From an uncultured Bacteroidota bacterium (lineage in GTDB: Bacteria > Bacteroidota > Bacteroidia > Chitinophagales > Chitinophagaceae), in the NCBI GenBank assembly GCA_946479055.1, contig CAMLEX010000089.1:1-11387 (forward strand): a stretch of 11,387 nucleotides of DNA, given 5' to 3'. The translations under genes and the position numbers were made by a program. The notes under the pieces were generated by a model that saw only the letters and a program-made list of their open reading frames with translations, was not told where the DNA came from and searched no databases. Below, piece by piece: positions 1-7,473 of the stretch (position 1 is the first letter of the stretch; every line of letters begins with the position of its first letter).

Positions 1-1
1 G

Positions 2-391
2 ATCATCGCTAATTCTGCTATGCGTGCTTCTATTCATGAAGATCTAATGAATGCGTTAAAAAAAGATTTAACCGCAGAACAAGTGGAAGCCATATTAGAT
101 AAATACACTATCGGAAAGGTGGCTTTTACGTTGAATGGTTACAAAGCTATTGTCCCGGATCTGACAAAAGAAGAAGAAGCAAAAATTGTGGAATACCTCA
201 AAGAGGCAAGGGAGCAGGCGATTGATTATAAGAGTATGAAACAGGTATCTGCTATATTTGAAATCTATAAAACCAAATGCGAACAATACCTGAATAATAA
301 TGGACGAAACTGGCGACAGTTATTCAAAGCTTATGTAGATAAAGTGAAAGCGCAGAAAGAGGCCGAAAAACAAAAACAAAAACCGAATTGA
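2..391 (+). CDS. DUF3826 family protein, 5'-truncated by window edge
   Basis: This is the C-terminal part of a small protein. The frame is open to the left edge (residues IIANSAM precede the first visible Met at base 20), so the true start lies outside the window. The visible 130 residues are helical and charged. The stretches GKVAFTLNGYKAIVPDLT, EEEAKIVEYLKEAREQAIDY and NNNGRNWRQLFKAYVDK match what I remember of DUF3826, a family of about 200-230 residues found in Bacteroidota beside pectin and rhamnogalacturonan genes. The tail (KAQKEAEKQKQKPN) is low-complexity. The biochemical role of the family is not known to me. The stop codon lies 8 bases before the ATG of the next gene, so they are probably co-transcribed. 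The family call is from memory of conserved motifs. Confidence 0.8.
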   Translation: MIANSAMRASIHEDLMNALKKDLTAEQVEAILDKYTIGKVAFTLNGYKAIVPDLTKEEEAKIVEYLKEAREQAIDYKSMKQVSAIFEIYKTKCEQYLNNNGRNWRQLFKAYVDKVKAQKEAEKQKQKPN

Positions 392-399
392 TCATTATC

Positions 400-1527
400 A
401 TGAAAAAAAGTATTTTAATCAGCCTGCTATTTATAGCAGTTAGTACTGGATTAATGCAAACACATGCCCAGGATAATAAGTGGGAAAAAGGCATTCTTGT
501 TGACGAGTTTATTTACACGGAAGCGTCGTTTCCATCAGCACATGCTTCTACTATTGCTGAAACACCTGAAGGTCTCATTGCTGCGTGGTTTGGGGGCACA
601 AGAGAAGGCCATAATGATGTATGCATCTGGACAAGTAACCTGGTAAATAATAAATGGACAGCACCGGTTAAAGTAGCGGAAGGAATTATTAACGACACTA
701 CACGTTATGCCTGTTATAATCCTGTTTTATTCCAGGTTCCCGGCGGTGAGTTATTATTGTTTTATAAAATAGGCCCCAATGTAGCAGGATGGACAGGCTG
801 GATGATGCGTTCAAAAGACAACGGTAAAACATGGAGTGCACGGGAAAAATTGCCTGATGGATTTTTAGGACCCATAAAAAATAAACCTCTTCTGATCGAT
901 GGAACTTTAATTTGTCCATCCAGTACGGAGAAAGATGGATGGAAAGTACATTTTGAATACAGCAATGATCTGGGTAAGACATGGACAAAATCGGCCGACA
1001 TCAACGAGGGTAAAATAACCAGCGCTATTCAACCTTCTATTTTGACTTATAAAGATGGCAGCATGCAGGTGCTTTGCCGCAGTAAGAACAGAACGATCAA
1101 TGAAAGCTGGAGTAAAGATGGCGGAAAAACATGGAGCGCAATGAAGGCCTCATCATTACCTAATAATAATTCGGGAACCGATGCGGTGACATTGAAAGAT
1201 GGAAGACAATTGCTTGTTTATAATCACGTCAAACCTCATGATACGTTGAAAAATGGCAAAGGTGCCAGAACGCCTTTGAATGTAGCTGTGTCAAAAGATG
1301 GAAAGAACTGGATGGCTGCATTGATATTGGAAGATTCACCCATCAGTCAATATTCTTATCCATCAGTTATACAATCCAAAGATGGAATGGTGCATATTGT
1401 TTATACCTGGAGAAGAGAAAGAATAAAATACGTGAAAATCGATCCGTCGAAATTGAGATTGAAACCAATTGTGAAGGAGCAGTGGCCGGGGTTTGTTACT
1501 AAGGTGACGAAGCCATCGGATGATTAG
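400..1527 (+). CDS. Secreted sialidase-like six-bladed beta-propeller (BNR/Asp-box), probably not a true sialidase
   Basis: The 375-residue product starts with a signal peptide (MKKSILISLLFIAVSTGLMQTHA, cut near AQ-DN). I chose ATG 400; a TTG at 388 overlaps the stop of the upstream gene and adds only TTG-IIIM-type residues. Four Asp boxes (S-x-D-x-G-x-x-W type) are seen: SKDNGKTW at 138-145, SNDLGKTW at 188-195, SKDGGKTW at 238-245 and a shortened SKDGKNW at 298-304. The 50-60 residue spacing fits propeller blades and the BNR_2 (PF13088) family. Canonical GH33 sialidases carry an Arg-Ile-Pro motif near the N-terminus; here the equivalent stretch is FPSAHASTIAETPEG with no Arg. That argues against ordinary sialidase chemistry. 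It probably acts on an exported glycan in the periplasm or at the surface; its substrate is unknown, and neighbours suggest a rhamnose-containing glycan. Confidence 0.85.
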   Translation: MKKSILISLLFIAVSTGLMQTHAQDNKWEKGILVDEFIYTEASFPSAHASTIAETPEGLIAAWFGGTREGHNDVCIWTSNLVNNKWTAPVKVAEGIINDTTRYACYNPVLFQVPGGELLLFYKIGPNVAGWTGWMMRSKDNGKTWSAREKLPDGFLGPIKNKPLLIDGTLICPSSTEKDGWKVHFEYSNDLGKTWTKSADINEGKITSAIQPSILTYKDGSMQVLCRSKNRTINESWSKDGGKTWSAMKASSLPNNNSGTDAVTLKDGRQLLVYNHVKPHDTLKNGKGARTPLNVAVSKDGKNWMAALILEDSPISQYSYPSVIQSKDGMVHIVYTWRRERIKYVKIDPSKLRLKPIVKEQWPGFVTKVTKPSDD

Positions 1528-1585
1528 TGAAGAGAAAGAGGGATGAGGCAGTACAGCCGGCCTACAAAAAACATTTTAAAAAACG

Positions 1586-3163
1586 ATGACCAGCCTGCCA
1601 TTACTCGATATGACTATAATCGTTCTCTACCTCGTTGCGATGGTAGTGATTGGTTTTTATTTTTCACGACGCAATAAAAACACAGAACAATTTACCCGGG
1701 CATCCGGTAAGATACCCGGATGGGCCATCGGTCTTTCTATTTATGCAACCTTCTTAAGCAGCAATACTTTTTTAGGTGTGCCGGGTAAAGCATTTGGCAG
1801 TAACTGGAATGCTTTTGTATTCAGCATCTCCATGCCGCTGGCTGCATGGGTAGCCTCAAAATATTTTGTTCCATTTTACAGAAGTACAGGAGAAATATCA
1901 GCCTATACGCATTTGGAAAAACGATTCGGTTCATGGGCAAGGACCTATGCGGTGATTTGTTTCTTACTCACACAGTTTGCAAGAATGGGGTCTATCTTTT
2001 TTGGTATGGCGTTGAGCTTACAGGCCCTGACAGGTTTTTCTATGGCGTCGATCATGATCGTTATGGGTATCTGCATTATTATATATACCGTGTTAGGTGG
2101 AATGGAAGCTGTGATATGGACGGAAGTAGTGCAGGGCATTATCAAAACACTGGGTGCTATCTTAATATTATTTCTTGTGGTAAAAGAAATTCCCGGTGGA
2201 TTTTCACAGGTACTCGATATTGCCACTGCTGACAATAAAATAAGTCTTGGTTCTCTTTCTCCCAACCTGACTGAATCTACATTTTGGGTGATCTTGTTTT
2301 ATGGGTTCTTTATTAACCTGAATAATTTTGGAATGGATCAAAACTATATACAACGATATCATACGGCAAGGTCTGCAAAGCAGGCAAGTAAGTCAGTATG
2401 GTTGTGTGTGGCTATGTATGTGCCGGCTTCCTTATTGTTTTTTATTATCGGCGCTGCTCTGTATGCATTTTACCAGGTGCATCCTGAAATGATTGAACCG
2501 GTCAAATTGCAGGCAGCTTCTGAAAGACTGGGTAATGCCGCCACGCCACAGCAAATAATGAGTATGGCTGCTTCTTTCAAACCTGCTGACTATGGTGATA
2601 AAGTATTACCGCATTTTATGATTACAAATGTGCCAACAGGGTTAGTAGGATTAATAGTATCCGCTATTTTATCAGCAGCGATGAGCACGATCAGTTCGAA
2701 TATGAATTCATCCGCTACCGTTTTCACCATGGATATTTATAAAAGACACTTTAGACCGGCGATCACGGATAAACAGCAATTATTCATATTGCATATCGCG
2801 ACAGTAATTTTTGGATTGATCGGTTTATGTACCGGCCTCGCTATGATTGGTTCAAAAAGTTTACTGGATATCTGGTGGGAACTATCCGGCATATTCGCGG
2901 GAGGTATGCTTGGTTTGTTTTTATTAGGTTTGATAAGCAGGCGTACTAAAAATGCAGAAGCGGTTACAGCGCCCATCATCGGAATTATAGTTATCTTATG
3001 GATGACTTTTTCTGGCAGAATCTCCGGTGAATATGAATTTTTAAAAAGCCCGTTGCATAAGAATATGATCATTGTCGTAGGAACATTGACGATCTTTTTG
3101 GCGGGACTTTTGTTGACTTATACTAAAAGAAAATTCAAAGAAGTACCTGCAACCAATGCTTAG
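1586..3163 (+). CDS. Sodium:solute symporter (SSS family)
   Basis: The 525-residue polytopic inner-membrane protein has about 13 hydrophobic segments, the usual size and layout of the SSS (SLC5-like) family. The conserved signature region YTVLGGMEAVIWTEVVQ is at residues 167-183. The MSTISS stretch (366-371), followed by NMNSSATVFTMDIYK, matches the TM segment that supplies serine/threonine ligands to the second sodium site. LSSNTFLGVPGKAFG (57-71) fits the TM2 region. It most likely imports the final sugar or sugar acid with sodium. The substrate cannot be read from the sequence: relatives move sialic acid, galactose, uronates and other solutes. It sits between the exported propeller and the cytoplasmic keto-acid genes, which suits the import step. 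ATG 1586 gives a normal short N-terminus; ATG 1610 is a weaker alternative. The next gene begins 17 bases after its stop. Confidence 0.93.
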   Translation: MTSLPLLDMTIIVLYLVAMVVIGFYFSRRNKNTEQFTRASGKIPGWAIGLSIYATFLSSNTFLGVPGKAFGSNWNAFVFSISMPLAAWVASKYFVPFYRSTGEISAYTHLEKRFGSWARTYAVICFLLTQFARMGSIFFGMALSLQALTGFSMASIMIVMGICIIIYTVLGGMEAVIWTEVVQGIIKTLGAILILFLVVKEIPGGFSQVLDIATADNKISLGSLSPNLTESTFWVILFYGFFINLNNFGMDQNYIQRYHTARSAKQASKSVWLCVAMYVPASLLFFIIGAALYAFYQVHPEMIEPVKLQAASERLGNAATPQQIMSMAASFKPADYGDKVLPHFMITNVPTGLVGLIVSAILSAAMSTISSNMNSSATVFTMDIYKRHFRPAITDKQQLFILHIATVIFGLIGLCTGLAMIGSKSLLDIWWELSGIFAGGMLGLFLLGLISRRTKNAEAVTAPIIGIIVILWMTFSGRISGEYEFLKSPLHKNMIIVVGTLTIFLAGLLLTYTKRKFKEVPATNA

Positions 3164-3180
3164 TAAAAATTTACTGTAAT

Positions 3181-4020
3181 ATGATAAGAGTTTATAAAAC
3201 AGATAAGGCCATAGTGATTGAGAAGGATAATAATTGTTTTATTTCCAATGAAACAAACTGGGATTTGTTCGTCAACAGGGATGGATTGTACCAGGAGATA
3301 CAAAAAGAGTTAAAAAAGTTGAACCCTGCTGGTGACAGCAATTGGTTGAAGCAACAGAAGTTTGGAGCTCCGATCGGTACACAGGAAGTATGGGCTGCCG
3401 GTGTTACTTATTTGCGAAGCAAAATTGCAAGAATGGAAGAAAGCGAAGAAAGCGGTGGCGCCACTTTTTATGATAAAGTATATGACGCCGAAAGACCTGA
3501 ACTTTTTTTTAAATCAACAGCATACAAAGTGGTATCAACTAATGGGATGGTTCGGATACGGAAGGATAGCAGCTGGAATGTACCGGAACCGGAACTTACT
3601 TTGGTAGTAACATCTTCCGGTAAAATAGTAGGATATTCCATTGGTAATGATATGAGTAGTCGTAGTATTGAGGGCGAAAATCCCCTCTACCTGCCTCAGG
3701 CTAAAATGTATGATGGGAGTGCATCGATCGGGCCCTGTGTGCTGGTAATGGAAGAGTTGATATCTCCGGGTACAGTTATTGCCATCAATATTGATCGTGA
3801 TGGTAAAACTGTTTTCGAAGGAAGCACAACCATAGACAGGATGAAACGAAAACATGAAGAGCTGGTAGAGTTTTTATTCAGGGAGTATAGTCATCCTGCT
3901 GGTTGTTATCTTATGACTGGTACCTGTGTTGTTCCCGAAAATGATTTTACATTGGATACCGGCGATGTGATTAGAATCAGGATTGATAATATTGGTGAGC
4001 TTGTTAACATAGTTGCGTAA
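3181..4020 (+). CDS. FAH-family hydrolyase, probable 2-keto-3-deoxy sugar-acid dehydratase
   Basis: The 279-residue cytoplasmic protein has a small N-terminal domain and a C-terminal fumarylacetoacetate-hydrolase fold. Metal-binding and catalytic motifs are intact: PEPEL with E136 and E138, ND157MSSR, and PQAK175. Motifs YDKVYDAERPELFFK (97-111) and EGENPLYLPQAK (164-175) closely resemble, from memory, the Sulfolobus 2-keto-3-deoxy-D-arabinonate dehydratase (KdaD), which has KVYDAVRPEIFFK and EAENPLYLPQSK at the same places. That enzyme makes 2-oxoglutarate semialdehyde in a non-phosphorylative pentose route. Other FAH relatives hydrolyse 2,4-diketo-3-deoxy-rhamnonate, so the exact substrate (deoxy-pentonate or deoxy-hexonate) is open. 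No sugar dehydrogenase or aldonate dehydratase is in the window, so the pathway would have to be completed elsewhere. It lies 37 bases before the DHDPS-like gene, a functional pairing typical of keto-acid catabolism. Confidence 0.85.
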   Translation: MIRVYKTDKAIVIEKDNNCFISNETNWDLFVNRDGLYQEIQKELKKLNPAGDSNWLKQQKFGAPIGTQEVWAAGVTYLRSKIARMEESEESGGATFYDKVYDAERPELFFKSTAYKVVSTNGMVRIRKDSSWNVPEPELTLVVTSSGKIVGYSIGNDMSSRSIEGENPLYLPQAKMYDGSASIGPCVLVMEELISPGTVIAINIDRDGKTVFEGSTTIDRMKRKHEELVEFLFREYSHPAGCYLMTGTCVVPENDFTLDTGDVIRIRIDNIGELVNIVA

Positions 4021-4057
4021 AGTAAATTATTCATTATAAAGTTTAAAAAAGGGTCGT

Positions 4058-5026
4058 ATGAAATCCGATGAGAAAAAGTTTGTTCCCGTAATGATCACAC
4101 CTTTCAACCTCAAAGCAAAGGTTGACCTGGATGTGGTGAACAATCTTGTTGATTTTTATTTAGGGGCAGGTGTCAAAGGACTTTTTGCCAATTGTTTAAG
4201 CAGCGAAATGTTCAGTATCACTGAAGATGAAAGACTGGAACTGACCCAGCATATTGTAAAATATGTAAATGGCCGTGTGCCTGTAGTAGCCACTGGGTCG
4301 TTTGGATTGACGATTGAAGACAAAGCGGGGTTTGCTAAGAAAATATATGATACGGGCATTGATGCAGTTATATTGATCACGGGCCATTATGCAAAAATTG
4401 AAGAGACAGACGATATACTGCTTCGAAATTTTGAAAAAATGTTTAAGCTCACGGGTGACATTCCTTTGGGCATGTATGAATGCCCGGCGCCTTACAAAAG
4501 GATCGTTGGTCCTGATGTATTCAGAACATTACTTTCTGCCAATCGAATGGTGTATCATAAGGACACTTCAATTGATCTGCAAAAAGTGAAAGCAAAACTG
4601 GATGTGTTGAATGAAACAAATAATAAACTTGAATTTTATGATGCACATTCACCGAATGCTATGCATTCGGTGCAGATGGGAGCTAAAGGAATGTCGTCTA
4701 TATCCGGAAATTTTTATCCGGAAATCTTAGTATGGATGGTGAACAATGCAAATAATCCCGAAAAGCAGGAAGAGGTAAAATGGTTACAGTCGGAGATCAG
4801 CCGTGTAGATCCGCTGATACATATTGCTTACCCGATGAGTGCAAAATATTTTTTACAAAAAAGGGGGTTGCCCGTTCGCACCATAAGCAGGGCAACAGCT
4901 TTGCAGCTGACACCGGAGCAAATGAAAACCCTGGATGAAATTCACGATAGTTTTGTTAGCTGGTGTGAACGCCTGGATATAAAACCAGTAGATATTAAGA
5001 GCCTGTTGTCACCTGTATATCGTTAG
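4058..5026 (+). CDS. DHDPS/N-acetylneuraminate lyase family aldolase or dehydratase
   Basis: The 322-residue TIM-barrel enzyme belongs to the class I, Schiff-base-forming DapA/NanA superfamily. The likely catalytic lysine is K168 (in MVYHKDTS) and the phenolic tyrosine Y140 (in GMYECPAPYKR). The pyruvate-binding loop, normally G-T-T/S-G-E, reads CLSSE (46-50), so the glutamate and serines are kept but the glycine is not. The barrel start (VPVMITPFN) and VVATGS are typical. True DapA is about 290-300 residues and acts in lysine synthesis; this one is longer and sits among glycan genes, so a catabolic role on a 2-keto-3-deoxy sugar acid is more likely. NanA activity is possible but is not backed by NanE or NanK neighbours. 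Upstream spacing is 37 bases and the following gene starts 26 bases on. No signal peptide, so cytoplasmic. Confidence 0.87.
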   Translation: MKSDEKKFVPVMITPFNLKAKVDLDVVNNLVDFYLGAGVKGLFANCLSSEMFSITEDERLELTQHIVKYVNGRVPVVATGSFGLTIEDKAGFAKKIYDTGIDAVILITGHYAKIEETDDILLRNFEKMFKLTGDIPLGMYECPAPYKRIVGPDVFRTLLSANRMVYHKDTSIDLQKVKAKLDVLNETNNKLEFYDAHSPNAMHSVQMGAKGMSSISGNFYPEILVWMVNNANNPEKQEEVKWLQSEISRVDPLIHIAYPMSAKYFLQKRGLPVRTISRATALQLTPEQMKTLDEIHDSFVSWCERLDIKPVDIKSLLSPVYR

Positions 5027-5052
5027 GTCAGGCTATTTTAAACTTAAATCAT

Positions 5053-7278
5053 ATGTTGAAATATATTGTTTGCCTTTTTACTTTTTTTATAGTTGCCGTA
5101 TCAGTGGCACAACAAAATACTGACAACTTTTACAGAAAATCGTTGAAGGAAGTATTGTCGGATATTGAAAAGAAATATGATGTAAAGATTAAGTATGCAG
5201 ACAGTATGGTAGTTGATAGGTGGGTTAATTATGCGGAATGGCGTTTTCGCAATGATGCAGAAGCTACAATGGACAATGTATTGAAGCCGCTTGATATGAA
5301 AGTGAAGAAAGAAAAGGATAAAGTGTATAAGCTGAGTTATTACGAATATTATCGATGGCCGGTAGAAGAAGGATGGGCTGAACTGGATCGTATCGCTTCT
5401 CAATATAATAACATAGCCGAATGGGAAAAGCGGAAACAGGAATTAAAACCTTGCCTGTTGGAAGCATTACAATTATCCCATTTACCTGCTACTCCTGGTA
5501 GCAAACCCATCATAGCAAAAGCGAGAAAGTATGATGGATATTCAGTAGAGAATATCGCCCTGGAAATATTGCCGGGTTTATGGATCAATGGTTCTTTATA
5601 CAAACCGGCAAAGTATAGAGGAAAGACACCGGTGATATTGAATCCAGATGGACATTGGGAAAAACAACGCTACCGGCCCGATTGCCAGTATCGTTGCGCT
5701 GCTTTGGCAAAAATGGGCGCAATGGCTTTCAGTTATGATCTGTTTGCCTGGGGAGAATCATTATTGCAATTTAAATCAGCAGATCATCGCAGAAGTTTAG
5801 CTATGACGATACAGGCGTTGGGTGGTATCCGGATATTGGATTATTTATTATCATTAAAAGATGCTGATACAAGCCGTGTTGCTATTACCGGTGGTTCCGG
5901 TGGTGGTAGTCATACCGTGTTGATGACGGCTATTGATGATCGCATCAAAGTATCTGCGCCTGTTGTTTCATTATCTTCTTACTTCTATGGCGGCTGCCCT
6001 TGTGAAAGTGGTATGGATATTCATAGTTGCGGTGGCAGAACAGATAATGTGGAGATAGCTGCTATGGCGGCTCCACGTCCGCAATTGATCGTTAGTGATG
6101 GTGGCGACTGGACGGATAAAATGCCGGAACATGATTTTCCTTATTTGCAGAAAATGTACAGTTGGTATGATAAAAAAGAAAATGTAGTCAATGTGCATTT
6201 GCCGGATGAGAAACATGATTTTGGTATCAATAAGCGAAAAGCTGTTTATCAATTCATGGCAAAACAGTTAGGATTGAATTGGAAAGCCATCCAGGATGCA
6301 GAAGGCAATATTGATGAATCAGCAATCACTATTGAAAAAGAAGAAGCAATGTATGTGTTTGGCGATAAAGGCGAATTATTGCCATCACACGCCATAAAAG
6401 GTTTTGAAAATTTGGAGAAAGTATTTGCGGAAGAAATACAGGAAGCCCGCCCGGACAACCCGGTCGGACGGGCAAAAATCAATCAACGATATAAGATAGG
6501 GCTGATTGACCTGATGTTACTAAAAAGACAAAAGCTTGGAGCTATTACTTTAACAGGTCAGTTAAAGGCAGACGGAGTAGAAGTGGATATGGGAGGATTA
6601 GGCACCCGTCCCACTTTTGACAATCAATTGCTGAATGATTCGGTCAGGAATAAATTTTTGCAAACAGCCAAAGAAAGTAATGTCGAAATATTTTCTTTGG
6701 CTATGACAGGGTATTATGCACAATCATTTTGCGGAAGGGAAGAGTATAAACGAAGTGTTGAAGATTGTATTAAAACCATGAAGCTGATGAATGTAAAAAC
6801 AGCTTTCCTGCCATTGGGTATACAGTGCGATCTGAAAAAAAATCCTTCAGTAAGAGATTCCGTAGTGGCAAGATTAAAAATAGCAGGGGAGATGGCCGAA
6901 AACGCAGGTGTTGTTATTGGTATTGAAACAGCGTTAAGCGCAAAAGAAGAAGTGAAGTTGTTAAAAGAGATTGGATCGCCTGCTATCAAAATTTATTTCA
7001 ATTTCTCCAATCCGTTAAAAGAAGGAAGAGATTTAATTGATGAGTTAAAAATTTTGGGGAAAGACCGCATCTGCATGATACATGCTACCAATAAAGACAG
7101 TGTGTGGCTGGAAAACGATTCGCAGATAGATATGTATAAAGTAAAAAAGGCATTGGATGAAATGGGATGGAGCGGCTGGTTGGTCATTGAACGCAGTCGC
7201 GATGCTAAAAAACCTTCAGATACAAAATATAATTACGGAGCTAATACAGCCTATTTGAAAAAAATATTTCAGAAATAG
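5053..7278 (+). CDS. Exported fusion: STN-like domain, acetyl-xylan-esterase-like hydrolase, sugar isomerase/epimerase TIM barrel
   Basis: This 741-residue protein has three parts after a signal peptide (1-19, VAVSVAQ). Residues about 24-94 (SLKEVLSDIEKKYDVKIKYAD, then NVLKPLDMKVKKEKDKVYKL) look like the STN domain found at the front of SusC/FecA-type receptors. Residues about 100-410 are an alpha/beta hydrolase with the nucleophile elbow GGS282GG, acid candidates D349/D352 (VSDGGDW) and H388 (EKHDFG), resembling acetyl-xylan or dienelactone-type esterases. Residues about 478-740 are an AP-endonuclease-2-type sugar phosphate isomerase/epimerase barrel with IGIE (metal Glu E625), MIHATN and LVIER (E713). 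The expected metal Asp in IKIYFNFSN appears to be Asn. The frame is continuous, with no frameshift. The linker at 465-474 is encoded by a copy of a dispersed palindromic repeat. A barrel of this kind in an exported protein is odd. Likely role: periplasmic de-esterification and conversion of sugar from plant glycan. Confidence 0.83.
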   Translation: MLKYIVCLFTFFIVAVSVAQQNTDNFYRKSLKEVLSDIEKKYDVKIKYADSMVVDRWVNYAEWRFRNDAEATMDNVLKPLDMKVKKEKDKVYKLSYYEYYRWPVEEGWAELDRIASQYNNIAEWEKRKQELKPCLLEALQLSHLPATPGSKPIIAKARKYDGYSVENIALEILPGLWINGSLYKPAKYRGKTPVILNPDGHWEKQRYRPDCQYRCAALAKMGAMAFSYDLFAWGESLLQFKSADHRRSLAMTIQALGGIRILDYLLSLKDADTSRVAITGGSGGGSHTVLMTAIDDRIKVSAPVVSLSSYFYGGCPCESGMDIHSCGGRTDNVEIAAMAAPRPQLIVSDGGDWTDKMPEHDFPYLQKMYSWYDKKENVVNVHLPDEKHDFGINKRKAVYQFMAKQLGLNWKAIQDAEGNIDESAITIEKEEAMYVFGDKGELLPSHAIKGFENLEKVFAEEIQEARPDNPVGRAKINQRYKIGLIDLMLLKRQKLGAITLTGQLKADGVEVDMGGLGTRPTFDNQLLNDSVRNKFLQTAKESNVEIFSLAMTGYYAQSFCGREEYKRSVEDCIKTMKLMNVKTAFLPLGIQCDLKKNPSVRDSVVARLKIAGEMAENAGVVIGIETALSAKEEVKLLKEIGSPAIKIYFNFSNPLKEGRDLIDELKILGKDRICMIHATNKDSVWLENDSQIDMYKVKKALDEMGWSGWLVIERSRDAKKPSDTKYNYGANTAYLKKIFQK
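6445..6473. repeat. 29-base palindromic dispersed repeat, copy A, inside a coding sequence
   Basis: GC-rich inverted repeat with arms GCCCGcCCG and CGGaCGGGC (8 of 9 pairs) around an 11-base loop, standing out from AT-rich coding sequence. Its reverse complement aligns without gaps to copy B (10083-10111): 21 of 29 bases are identical, with outer arms GCCYGTCCGA and CCGGGCGGRC and a variable 9-base centre. Here it is translated as ARPDNPVGRA (residues 465-474 of the fusion protein), in the linker between hydrolase and isomerase domains, and keeps the frame. Confidence 0.7.
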
Positions 7279-7437
7279 TGGGTAGGTCCGGAATGAATCT
7301 CTTACTTAAAGTATTATTCTTCCCGTCTTCCTGACTTTCTTCGGTCTTCCTCACGAATAGTAATATTTGCCATCATTATAGCGAATAGTTGCATTTTTCA
7401 ATGTTGACACTGGGGGTACATTTATCAATAATTGCCC

Positions 7438-7455
7438 CTGGTTAAGAATAACCAG
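7438..7455. promoter_or_regulatory. Perfect inverted repeat upstream of the beta-helix gene, possible operator
   Basis: CTGGTT-AAGAAT-AACCAG is a perfect 6-base inverted repeat with a 6-base spacer, ending 18 bases before the ATG at 7474. It lies in the 195-base gap (7279-7473) that breaks the tight spacing of the upstream operon, so a promoter and control site would be expected here. I found no convincing Bacteroidota promoter (TTTG about 20 bases before TAnnTTTG) in the gap and no Rho-independent terminator after 7278. It may equally be chance or a short leader hairpin. Confidence 0.2.
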
Positions 7456-7473
7456 CGTTAACAGTTGAAAAAA

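Noticed and set aside
388..399. TTG start for the propeller gene
   Set aside because: It overlaps the upstream stop codon and adds IIIM before a normal MKK signal-peptide start at 400.
400..5026. nanA/nanT/sialidase gene symbols
   Set aside because: Family-level similarity only; sialidase Arg motif not seen, no NanE/NanK, and neighbours point to another sugar.
5026..5053. Terminator between the DHDPS-like gene and the fusion gene
   Set aside because: No inverted repeat followed by T-run; 26-base spacing suits an operon.
7279..7300. Half copy of the 29-base palindrome (GGTCCGGAATGAATCTC resembles part of copy B)
   Set aside because: Only one arm with an extra base matches; the opposite arm is missing, so chance is likely.
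7465..7473. TTG start for the beta-helix gene
   Set aside because: ATG 7474 gives a cleaner signal peptide; TTG adds only two lysines.
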